From Sulfurivirga caldicuralii (lineage in GTDB: Bacteria > Pseudomonadota > Gammaproteobacteria > Thiomicrospirales > Thiomicrospiraceae), in contig DQVN01000072.1 in the NCBI GenBank assembly GCA_015661715.1, positions 1 to 18,910 on the forward strand: a stretch of 18,910 nucleotides of DNA. The letters run 5' to 3'. The notes beneath the pieces were generated by a model. That model was not told the DNA's origin. It saw only the letters and a list, made by a program, of their open reading frames with translations, and searched no databases. Shown piece after piece: positions 1 to 6,794 of this stretch. The translations under genes were made by a program, and so were the position numbers. Positions within the stretch are counted from its first letter, which is position 1; the number at the start of each line of letters is the position of its first letter.

Positions 1-77
1 AAGAGGAAAGAGAAAAAAATATCTCAATCCTTCCCCCTCTCCCTCGCTCCAAGACCACGCCCCGAAGCGAGATGCGT

Positions 78-105
78 ATTATAGGGCGTATGCGGGAGGT
101 TTCAA
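78..105 (-). promoter_or_regulatory. Strong sigma70-type promoter pointing left out of the window
   Basis: On the minus strand a TTGAAA box (100-105, 5 of 6 to consensus) is separated by 16 bases from a perfect TATAAT (78-83). The predicted start is near base 71, and the transcript would run off the left edge. It lies immediately after the stop codon of the small gene at 109-429, so it marks the start of a new transcription unit whose gene is outside the window. The 70 bases downstream show no convincing start codon with a ribosome site. The leader could therefore precede a protein gene or a stable RNA gene. Confidence 0.65.
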
Positions 106-108
106 GGC

Positions 109-429
109 CTATTGAAGATTTTTTGCATTGGGATCTTCCGGCGCCTCGACAGGCTGCGGTGAAATCCAGTATTGTTGCGACAGAATCGCAGACAGTGCAG
201 CAGTGTTGCGATAGGGATCATCCAACTGGATAATCTCTCCTTTGCTGGTCGTAATGGCGCCCTTTTCTGCATAGCTGTCCACGAGTGACTTGACAATCTG
301 AGCACCTTCTCCGCGCATCTCGCCTGTCTCCGGGTTCCAGAAAACCACGATGACCTCCAATTTGTTTTCCAAATGAGGCAAGGGATACAACTGCATCCGG
401 ATCCACTCTAAGGGCTTTTTTTCATTCAT
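109..429 (-). CDS. Unrecognised 106-residue protein, last gene of the suf cluster
   Basis: I do not recognise this family. The protein is soluble-looking, with no signal peptide or membrane segment. It starts MNEKKPLEWIRMQLYPLPHL, has a hydrophobic beta-like stretch (LEVIVVFWNP, about residues 24-33), and ends in a proline- and acid-rich tail (PQPVEAPEDPNAKN). It contains no cysteine, so it cannot act as a persulfide relay like SufE or SufU, nor as a cysteine-ligated scaffold like SufA. Its ATG overlaps the sufS stop codon as ATGA (426-429), which implies translational coupling with sufS. A purine-rich AAGAG about 8 bases upstream of the ATG may serve as ribosome site. A role linked to cysteine desulfurase or Suf assembly is an inference from position only. 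Confidence 0.8.
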   Translation of the reverse strand: MNEKKPLEWIRMQLYPLPHLENKLEVIVVFWNPETGEMRGEGAQIVKSLVDSYAEKGAITTSKGEIIQLDDPYRNTAALSAILSQQYWISPQPVEAPEDPNAKNLQ

Positions 430-1640
430 AGCAACATCTCTTTGGCTTCCTGCACAGAGGCAATCAAACGATCAATATCCCTTTGCGTATTATAGACTCC
501 CAGCGATGCGCGTACGGTGGCCGGTAGGTTAAAGTGCTGCATGACGGGCATGGCACAGTGGTGACTGGCGCGCACGGCAACCCCATCTTGATCCATCAAG
601 GTGGCCATGTCATGAGGATGAGCACCTTCCACAATAAAGGAGATCACCCCGCCCTTTTTACTTGCTGTACCGATAATGCGCAACCCTTCAATGGTGCGCA
701 ACCGCTCTGTAGCATAAGCCAGTAAGGTACTTTCATGGTCAAAGATGGCTTCACGCCCTACTGCCATCATCCATCGGGCTGCTTCCGCCAATCCAATGGC
801 ACCTGCGATGTGAGGGGTACCGGCCTCGAATTTATAGGGCAAAACGTTATATTCTGTTTGCTCAAAGGTGACCGAATAGATCATGTCTCCGCCACCTTGC
901 CAGGGGGGCATCTGTTCCAATAAGGCTTCCTTGGCATACAGTACGCCGATACCGGTTGGCCCATACATTTTATGGCCGGAGAGGACATAAAAGTCACACC
1001 CCAATGCCTGCACATCGACCGGCATATGGGGTACAGCCTGCGCACCATCCAGCAGCACCTTTGCACCTGCTGCATGGGCCTTAGTCACGATTTCTGCTAC
1101 CGGATTGATGGTTCCCAACGCATTGGACATATGCACCACGGAGACTAACCGTGTCCGTTCTGTCAGCAACCCATCCAGCGCCTCCAGCATCAGCTCACCC
1201 TGGTCATTCATCGGCAGCACTTTGAGTACAATCCCCTTTTCATCGCGCAACATCTGCCAGGGCACGATATTGGAGTGGTGCTCCATTTCACTGATAATGA
1301 TCTCATCACCCGGCTGCAATAAACGACCGAGGCTGTGCGCCACCAGGTTGATGGCTTCTGTTGCGCCGCGCACAAAGACAATTTCCCGAGTTGAGGCGGC
1401 ATTGATAAAGGCACGCAGGGTCTCCCGTGCCCCTTCATATAACTCGGTTGCCCGCTCGCTCAGGCCATAAACGCCGCGGTGAACATTCGCATTTTGCTCA
1501 CGATAGTAACGGGTTATGGCATCGATCACGCAGACGGGCTTTTGTGCAGTCGCGGCACTGTCCAGATAAACCAGCGGATGACCATTTTCATTTTGCTGCA
1601 AAATGGGAAATTGCTGTCGTATGGCTTGAATGTCGATCAT
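426..1640 (-). CDS. sufS: SufS, PLP-dependent cysteine desulfurase (group II)
   Basis: SufS removes sulfur from L-cysteine as an enzyme-bound persulfide and passes it to the SufBCD scaffold for iron-sulfur cluster assembly in the cytoplasm. The 404-residue length matches the family (about 406). Visible landmarks are EMEHHSN (119-124) with the histidine that stacks on PLP, LLDGAQ (196-201) with the cofactor aspartate, SGHK with the Schiff-base lysine K224, and the catalytic Cys362 in RASHHCAMPV. The ATG at 1640 is chosen because it has GAGAGG six bases upstream; the longer reading from 1673 has no support. It lies 66 bases after sufD, behind a hairpin, and overlaps the next gene by 4 bases. 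No sufE or sufU partner gene is present in the window. Confidence 0.97.
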   Translation of the reverse strand: MIDIQAIRQQFPILQQNENGHPLVYLDSAATAQKPVCVIDAITRYYREQNANVHRGVYGLSERATELYEGARETLRAFINAASTREIVFVRGATEAINLVAHSLGRLLQPGDEIIISEMEHHSNIVPWQMLRDEKGIVLKVLPMNDQGELMLEALDGLLTERTRLVSVVHMSNALGTINPVAEIVTKAHAAGAKVLLDGAQAVPHMPVDVQALGCDFYVLSGHKMYGPTGIGVLYAKEALLEQMPPWQGGGDMIYSVTFEQTEYNVLPYKFEAGTPHIAGAIGLAEAARWMMAVGREAIFDHESTLLAYATERLRTIEGLRIIGTASKKGGVISFIVEGAHPHDMATLMDQDGVAVRASHHCAMPVMQHFNLPATVRASLGVYNTQRDIDRLIASVQEAKEMLL

Positions 1641-1654
1641 TGGCGCCTCTCTTG

Positions 1655-1680
1655 AATTAAAACGCCCGCACAATGCGGGC
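1655..1680 (-). terminator. Terminator-like hairpin between sufD and sufS
   Basis: A perfect 7-bp stem (GCCCGCA / TGCGGGC, 1664-1670 and 1674-1680) with a 3-base loop is followed on the minus strand by G and then TTTTAATT. The U-run is short, so termination may be partial. It lies inside the suf cluster, where partial read-through would lower sufS relative to sufBCD. It could also be an RNA-stability stem. Confidence 0.6.
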
Positions 1681-1706
1681 GGTCAGCATTTGGACAATCG
1701 TATGAT

Positions 1707-3026
1707 TCAACCTTGCAACTTGTCAGTCAATGCCTGTTGCAACCAGGCACGCATGGCCGCATTGGCCAGGCCTTCCATCGGTTCGGTGAGAAAGGCGGTG
1801 GTGATCAATAGCCGGGCGATATCCTTGTCAATCCCACGCGCCCGCGCGTAAAACAGCTGGTGAGGATCCAACTGCCCTGTGGCGGAACCATGGGAACACT
1901 TCACATCATCGGCGTAGATCTCCAGCCTTGGTTTCGCATCCACCTTCGCTTTGGGGCCCAGCAGCAAGTTCTTATTGTCCATCAGGCCATCGGTTTTTTG
2001 TGCACCTGGGGCCACATGGATCATGCCATCAAATACCCCTCGGGCACTGTCATCTACCACCAGTTTATGTACCTGGCGACTGGTGCAGTGAGCGCTGGCA
2101 TGGTCGGTATGGGTGCGGGTATCCATCACCTGCTCGCCGGTTGCCAATCCGGCACTGTTTACATCCATATTGGCTTGTTCACCCAAAAGGAAGGTATGGG
2201 TAAAATGGCGACTGACCGCCCCACCCAGTGCGGCATAGAAGCTGGCAAAATCACTGCGACGCTGCTGGCGGACAAAGTGGTGGGCCATATGAAAACCCTG
2301 CTGACTGTCCCGCTGCAGCTTTAGATGACGGTAGTGGGCCCCATCCGCCACTTCCGCTTCAATGACGCAGTTATTTAATAATACGGAGACATCTTGCATG
2401 CTTTCATGCTGCTCAACCAGGGTGAGTTGGGTGCCTGACGCAATTTCTACCCTATGACGCACGCTGATCAGCTCATCCGCTCCCGTAGCCCAGTGCAACA
2501 GCACAACAGGCGTTTCCACAATACGGTCAACTTTGAGAGTTATTCCCTGATCTAAGAGCGCAAGGCTCAACAGATCGAAAGGATCCCGCTCTACGCCGAC
2601 TGTCTGCTGCCAAGCTTCAAGCTGAGCCTCATCCACTTCACGGATCGGCGCAACCGACACCCCTGCAGGCAAATCATCGGATAGTTGCGGCTGAAACACT
2701 CCGTCTATAAATACCAGGCGGGCTGCACAAAACGGTGGCGCTACTTGTTGCAATACAGCCCCATCAACGGTTTTGGCGGCATGCTGACTAAACTGTAACC
2801 GTAACACGGCATCCAACGGCGTGTACTGCCAGTCCTCATCCTTTCTCGAAGGGAAGCCGCGCTGCTGCAAAGCTGTAAACGCCGCCTGACGCACCGCTTG
2901 GCGAGCCGTATGGGTATCCGCGCGATTGAGCGCCTCAACCCGCACCGCCAGTCTCTCCACGGCGGTATCAGAGAGGCGATGAATTGGCAGATCCTTATTC
3001 ACTGAACTGGCGGATGATGTCGTCAT
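1707..3026 (-). CDS. sufD: SufD, Fe-S cluster assembly scaffold subunit
   Basis: SufD pairs with SufB in the SufBC2D complex and is needed for iron acquisition during cluster assembly. The 438-residue protein has the C-terminal right-handed beta-helix typical of SufB/SufD. It keeps the conserved KCSHGSATG motif (Cys376, His378), equivalent to the functional Cys358/His360 of the E. coli protein, followed by the FYARARGID segment shared with SufB. The N-terminal 100 residues are the usual helical domain (HTARQAVRQAAFTALQQRGF). The start at 3026 (MTTSSASS) is preferred because GGAGG lies 9 bases upstream; this gives a 32-base overlap with the end of sufC. The longer reading from 3059 lacks such a site. 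Confidence 0.95.
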   Translation of the reverse strand: MTTSSASSVNKDLPIHRLSDTAVERLAVRVEALNRADTHTARQAVRQAAFTALQQRGFPSRKDEDWQYTPLDAVLRLQFSQHAAKTVDGAVLQQVAPPFCAARLVFIDGVFQPQLSDDLPAGVSVAPIREVDEAQLEAWQQTVGVERDPFDLLSLALLDQGITLKVDRIVETPVVLLHWATGADELISVRHRVEIASGTQLTLVEQHESMQDVSVLLNNCVIEAEVADGAHYRHLKLQRDSQQGFHMAHHFVRQQRRSDFASFYAALGGAVSRHFTHTFLLGEQANMDVNSAGLATGEQVMDTRTHTDHASAHCTSRQVHKLVVDDSARGVFDGMIHVAPGAQKTDGLMDNKNLLLGPKAKVDAKPRLEIYADDVKCSHGSATGQLDPHQLFYARARGIDKDIARLLITTAFLTEPMEGLANAAMRAWLQQALTDKLQG

Positions 3027-3756
3027 AGCCTTTTTCCTCCAGTTCCTGGGCCAACTCAAAGCCGCCAGATTTCACAATGCGACCGTTGTAAAGCACATGC
3101 ACATAGTCCGGCTTAATGTAGTCCAATAGGCGCTGGTAGTGGGTCACCACGATGAAACTGCGCTGACCGTCGCGCAAACGATTCACCCCATCGGCCACAA
3201 CTTTCAGCGCATCGATATCCAAGCCGGAGTCGGTTTCGTCCATCACCGCCAGTTTTGGCTCCAGCATGGCCATTTGGAACATATCATTGCGTTTCTTCTC
3301 ACCGCCGGAAAAGCCCACATTGACAGAACGCTCCAGCATATCCGGTCGCATTTTGAGCATTTTCATTTTCTCAGCCGCCAGGGCTTCAAACTCGTCCATC
3401 GCCAAAGGCGGCAGACCCCGGGCTTCGCGCACCGCATTCACTGCAGTGAACAGAAACAACTTATTGGACACCCCTGGAATCTCCACCGGATACTGGAACG
3501 CCAAAAAGAGTCCGGCGCGCGCACGATCTTCCGGCTCCATCTCCAGCAGATCCTCACCATCAAAGGTGATCTGCCCCTCGGTTACCTCATAGTCTTCCCG
3601 CCCCGCCAGCACATTGGCAAAGGTGGATTTGCCAGAACCATTGGGGCCCATAATGGCATGCACTTCTCCAGGATTGACGGTCAGGTCAATCCCTTTGAGG
3701 ATTTCTTTGTCTTCTTCCGCCACCTGAGCGTGCAGGTTTTTCACTTCCAGCAACAT
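2995..3756 (-). CDS. sufC: SufC, ABC-type ATPase of the Suf complex
   Basis: SufC is the soluble ATPase that drives conformational change in the SufBCD scaffold. All ABC motifs are present: Walker A GPNGSGKS (37-44), Q-loop glutamine in FQYP (Q88), signature FSGGEKKRN (149-157), Walker B with D-loop AVMDETDSGLD (170-180) and switch His206. The protein has 253 residues, close to the usual 248. Its start is the ATG at 3756, with AAGGGG upstream, 10 bases after the sufB stop. A longer frame from 3822 would run into sufB and is not supported. Close spacing implies co-translation with sufB and sufD. Confidence 0.97.
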   Translation of the reverse strand: MLLEVKNLHAQVAEEDKEILKGIDLTVNPGEVHAIMGPNGSGKSTFANVLAGREDYEVTEGQITFDGEDLLEMEPEDRARAGLFLAFQYPVEIPGVSNKLFLFTAVNAVREARGLPPLAMDEFEALAAEKMKMLKMRPDMLERSVNVGFSGGEKKRNDMFQMAMLEPKLAVMDETDSGLDIDALKVVADGVNRLRDGQRSFIVVTHYQRLLDYIKPDYVHVLYNGRIVKSGGFELAQELEEKGYDDIIRQFSE

Positions 3757-3766
3757 ATTCTTCCCC

Positions 3767-5233
3767 TTATCCCACAGAGCCTTCCAGGCTGATCTTAAGT
3801 AGCTCTTCTGCCTCCTGGGCAAACTCCAAGGGCAGCTCTTTGAACACTTCCTTACAGAAACCGTTTACCATCATGGAGATGGCGTCTTCCTCATCAATAC
3901 CACGGGCTTTGAAATAGAACAGTTGATCCTCGCCAATCCGGCTGGTAGTAGCCTCATGCTCAACTGTAGCAGTGGGGTTCTCCACCTCAATATACGGGAA
4001 AGTGTGGGCACCACACTTATCCCCGATCAGCATGGAGTCACACTGGGTGTAATTGCGCGCCCCTTCCGCCGAAGGCATGATCTTGACCAGGCCCCGATAG
4101 GTATTATCAGACTTACCCGCACTCAGCCCCTTGGAAATAATGGTGGAGCGGGTGTTTTTACCGATGTGGATCATCTTGGTGCCGGTATCCGCCTGCTGAC
4201 GGCGGTTGGTGAGCGCCACTGAATAGAACTCACCAATGGAATTGTCACCCTTGAGGATACAACTGGGATATTTCCATGTAATGGCCGAACCGGTCTCTGC
4301 CTGCGTCCACGATAGCTTGCTGTTGCGGCCCTCGCAGAGACCGCGCTTTGTAACAAAGTTCAAGATACCGCCTTCACAATCTTCATCACCCGGATACCAA
4401 TTTTGCACCGTGGAGTACTTCACCTCCGCATCCTCATGCACAATGACTTCCACCACCGCCGCATGCAATTGGTATGTATCACGAATGGGGGCGGAACAGC
4501 CCTCGATATAGCTCACATAGCTGCCTTTGTCCGCAATCAGCAGCGTTCGCTCGAACTGACCGGTCTTGGCCTCATTGATGCGGAAATAGGTGGAAATATC
4601 CACCGGACAGCGCACGCCGGGGGGAACATAGACAAAAGTGCCATCGGAGGCCACCGCCGCATTCAACGCGGCGAAAAAGTTGTCGTGGTAAGGGACCACC
4701 GTGCCCAGATACTTGCGCACCAGGTCGGGATATTCCTGCACCGCCTCTGAAAATGAGCAGAAAATAATGCCCAGCTCTTTCAGCTTCTCCCGCTGGGTGG
4801 TCTTAATAGAGACGGAGTCAAAGATCGCGTCTACAGCGATCTCTGCATCATCATCCAGCGGCACGCCCAAAGCCTCGAACGCCTTGGCCACTTCCGGATC
4901 GATCAACGCATCTTCATCCTCGGTGGCGTCATGATCCGTGGCACAACTGGCACACTGCGGTGCAGCGTAGTAGCTGTAATCCTGATAGTCCAACGGCGCA
5001 TATTCGGCTTTGGCCCAGTGGGGCTCTTTCATGGTCAACCAGTGGTGGTAGGCCTGCAAACGCCACTGAAGCATCCATTCCGGTTCGTTTTTCTTGGCGG
5101 AAATGGCACGAATAACATCTTCATTAATGCCTTTTTCCAGCTTATCCACCACCGTCTGCGTGTAGAAGCCTTCCTTGTAAAAGCTGTTCTTCTGCAGCAG
5201 TGTATCGATTTCCTGATACTGGGTTTCTGCCAT
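3767..5233 (-). CDS. sufB: SufB, main Fe-S cluster scaffold
   Basis: SufB receives persulfide sulfur and builds the nascent cluster with SufC and SufD. The 488-residue length fits the family (about 480-495). Near the C-terminus it keeps Cys398 in [12 protein letters not shown] and Glu427 in [10 protein letters not shown], spaced 29 residues apart as for E. coli Cys405/Glu434, which are implicated in cluster formation. The N-terminus ([20 protein letters not shown] and [11 protein letters not shown]) is typical. A purine-rich AGAGGATAAGAG precedes the ATG. It is the first suf gene, 32 bases after the COG0523-like gene, and has its own promoter and operator-like dyad in that gap (5255-5291). 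Confidence 0.98.
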   Translation of the reverse strand: MAETQYQEIDTLLQKNSFYKEGFYTQTVVDKLEKGINEDVIRAISAKKNEPEWMLQWRLQAYHHWLTMKEPHWAKAEYAPLDYQDYSYYAAPQCASCATDHDATEDEDALIDPEVAKAFEALGVPLDDDAEIAVDAIFDSVSIKTTQREKLKELGIIFCSFSEAVQEYPDLVRKYLGTVVPYHDNFFAALNAAVASDGTFVYVPPGVRCPVDISTYFRINEAKTGQFERTLLIADKGSYVSYIEGCSAPIRDTYQLHAAVVEVIVHEDAEVKYSTVQNWYPGDEDCEGGILNFVTKRGLCEGRNSKLSWTQAETGSAITWKYPSCILKGDNSIGEFYSVALTNRRQQADTGTKMIHIGKNTRSTIISKGLSAGKSDNTYRGLVKIMPSAEGARNYTQCDSMLIGDKCGAHTFPYIEVENPTATVEHEATTSRIGEDQLFYFKARGIDEEDAISMMVNGFCKEVFKELPLEFAQEAEELLKISLEGSVG

Positions 5234-5254
5234 CGTCTCTTATCCTCTGCACAT

Positions 5255-5275
5255 TCCTGAGTATTCTACTCAGGA
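5255..5275. promoter_or_regulatory. Perfect inverted repeat resembling an IscR type-1 operator
   Basis: TCCTGAGTA (5255-5263) and TACTCAGGA (5267-5275) are exact reverse complements around TTC. The dyad overlaps the -10 box of the sufB promoter and the stop codon of the upstream gene. The half-site plus flank, TACTCAGGAAT on the minus strand, differs at one base from the TACTCGGGAAT half-site I recall from the E. coli iscR promoter. Over 25 bases it matches about 19 positions of the remembered type-1 IscR consensus. IscR or another Rrf2-family regulator is the favoured binder by inference; no regulator gene is in the window. It could instead act as an RNA hairpin, but there is no U-run after it. 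Confidence 0.6.
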
Positions 5276-5291
5276 TTAAGCTTAATGTCCA
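5263..5291 (-). promoter_or_regulatory. Sigma70-type promoter of sufBCDS
   Basis: On the minus strand TGGACA (5286-5291, 5 of 6) is followed by a 17-base spacer and TAGAAT (5263-5268, 5 of 6). Transcription would start near 5256, giving a leader of about 22 bases that carries the sufB ribosome site. The -35 and spacer lie inside the last codons of the COG0523-like gene, so suf has an internal promoter even if read-through from znuA also occurs. The -10 box sits at the centre of a perfect dyad, a classic repressor arrangement. Confidence 0.65.
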
Positions 5292-5952
5292 TGTCGCAGC
5301 CCGCAACCCGGGATGCCCGCAACCCTTCTGCCAACGCAGGCAGATCCAGATTTTCCACCAACATGTGCAACCGCCCATCCGCCTGATCCCCAGCATAGGT
5401 CCACATGCCGGACAAAGCACCTTCCAACGTTACAGGGTTAGCATATTCCAATGTCATCAAAGTCCCCTGCACCCGCCAAAAACGCATGGGCGTACTCTGC
5501 GCCAGCCCATCCAGCACAAATAGCAAATGCGCCAACACCATCGTAGGCAGTTGCACTGTCAATTTCTGCAGCGGTGGCAGCGATAAATTAATGGGTTCAG
5601 ACCGATTGGAAACCGTCGTCAATCCCTCTGGGCGTGCTAAAAAATGACTGAAATGCAAAGGGGTCCCCCCAAAATTTTGCAAGCGCAATTTTTTGCCCCA
5701 TGCCGCCTGCCGCGATAGGTCGGTTTCTGCAGAAAAAATGCCCAAAAAGGCGTCTGAAATGGGCAAAAGCGGCTTTAAGACAGGAAAAACCGCCTCAGGA
5801 TCGCCCCGCAGATCAATCAATGTCCACACCGGCAGATGGGGCGGGATCGGGTCGCCCCACTGCCACTCCTGAAACCGCTCAGCATCGGGCTGGGCGGCAA
5901 TCCAGCGGCTTTTACCACAACCGGGCAATCCTGCAATCAATATGTCAGACAT
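5266..5952 (-). CDS. Shortened CobW/COG0523-like P-loop protein beside znuA
   Basis: This is a 228-residue protein with an N-terminal Walker A (GLPGCGKS, 8-15), then LIDLRGDPEAVFPVLKPL (45-62), which looks like a diverged form of the ETTGxADPxPV region of G3E GTPases. The C-terminal part (about 135-215), with FWRVQGTLMTLEY and RLHMLVENLDLPALAEGL, resembles a CobW C-terminal domain. It is much shorter than usual COG0523 members (about 300-400). No CxCC metal motif and no NKxD base-recognition motif are visible, so GTP specificity and metal carriage are uncertain. It starts within the end of znuA (16-base overlap) with AAGGG 9 bases upstream, so it is coupled to zinc uptake. A metal-trafficking role is inferred. 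Confidence 0.75.
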   Translation of the reverse strand: MSDILIAGLPGCGKSRWIAAQPDAERFQEWQWGDPIPPHLPVWTLIDLRGDPEAVFPVLKPLLPISDAFLGIFSAETDLSRQAAWGKKLRLQNFGGTPLHFSHFLARPEGLTTVSNRSEPINLSLPPLQKLTVQLPTMVLAHLLFVLDGLAQSTPMRFWRVQGTLMTLEYANPVTLEGALSGMWTYAGDQADGRLHMLVENLDLPALAEGLRASRVAGCDMDIKLNPE

Positions 5953-6794
5953 GCCCGATAACCCTTTGCCAGGGCAATCAACCAGTCGTTATAGTGGGTC
6001 TGTTGCCAACCCAGAGCATCCAGCGGCTGCAGCTTGACATCCAACCCTTTGACCAAACGCTGAAGCAATCGGGGTGATCTATGGGCGGGGTATACAATAC
6101 AACGGATGCCTTCCCGCTCAATGAGGGTACGCATGGCCAGAAGACGCTTAACCCCAATATCGCCATTGGCCCCCTCTACAACCCCTGCTTTGTTGAGGCC
6201 AAAGTCATGTTCAAAGTAGGCAAAGGCATCATGCAAGACCAAAAATGGTCGTTGACGCACAGGTGCCAACAGTTGGCGCACCCGCTCAACGGTCTTGTCC
6301 AACTGTGCCTGCACCTGGTGTAGGTGAGTGACAGGCACACCCTGTTTTGCCGCCAAGGCCTGCATCAATATTCGCGCATTATGGGGCGAAAGCCAAAGAT
6401 GGGTATTGATATGGGCCATGTGCGCTTCATCCTTTTCATGATCCCTGTCCTCATGGTGATGATGAGCGTGTCCCCCGCTCAAGCGCACCACCCCATCAAG
6501 CTGTGACCAGACCAGAGTTTTTGCCCCTTTGTCATGTTGCATCAACCAGCGATAGACTGGCTGTTCCAGCAGCGGCGATACCAATACCACACCCTCTGCC
6601 TGACTAAGCTGTTTCAACTGCGATGGGCGCAGCGCCCAGTGATGGGGCGACTGTCCTGGCGGCAGTAGCACCACCACTGGCCCGATAAGGGGTTCGGCCA
6701 CGCGCGCCACAGCCGGCAAGGTTACCACCCATTGGGCATTAGCCAGGCTAAAAAACCCGGCCCAAAGCAGTAGGATCCGTAAAATAGCGTTCAT
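5937..6794 (-). CDS. znuA: ZnuA, periplasmic zinc-binding protein
   Basis: ZnuA captures Zn(II) in the periplasm and delivers it to ZnuBC. The 285-residue protein starts with a signal peptide (MNAILRILLLWAGFFSLANA, likely cleaved before QWVV). It has the expected zinc ligands in SPHHWALRP, NTHLWLSPHNA and VLHDAFAYFEHDF. A histidine-rich acidic loop (GGHAHHHHEDRDHEKDE) lies before the second ligand motif, as in ZnuA of other gammaproteobacteria. The ATG at 6794 is preferred over upstream ATGs because GGAG lies eight bases before it. The gene is divergent from znuC, with start codons sharing two base pairs. Its 3' end overlaps the COG0523-like gene. No recognisable Zur box was found. Confidence 0.95.
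   Translation of the reverse strand: MNAILRILLLWAGFFSLANAQWVVTLPAVARVAEPLIGPVVVLLPPGQSPHHWALRPSQLKQLSQAEGVVLVSPLLEQPVYRWLMQHDKGAKTLVWSQLDGVVRLSGGHAHHHHEDRDHEKDEAHMAHINTHLWLSPHNARILMQALAAKQGVPVTHLHQVQAQLDKTVERVRQLLAPVRQRPFLVLHDAFAYFEHDFGLNKAGVVEGANGDIGVKRLLAMRTLIEREGIRCIVYPAHRSPRLLQRLVKGLDVKLQPLDALGWQQTHYNDWLIALAKGYRACLTY

Noticed and set aside
101..116. TTCAA-GGCCTA-TTGAA inverted repeat as terminator of the suf cluster
   Set aside because: The stem is only 5 AT-rich pairs with no U-run; it overlaps the stop codon and the -35 box of the next promoter.
3139..3792. A 217-codon plus-strand open frame opposite sufC
   Set aside because: It mirrors a clearly conserved ABC ATPase gene and shows no recognisable domain of its own.
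5651..5700. AT-rich stretch in the COG0523-like gene with imperfect complementary arms around GCAAGCGC
   Set aside because: The arms do not align cleanly and the sequence is coding; no regulatory meaning can be supported.
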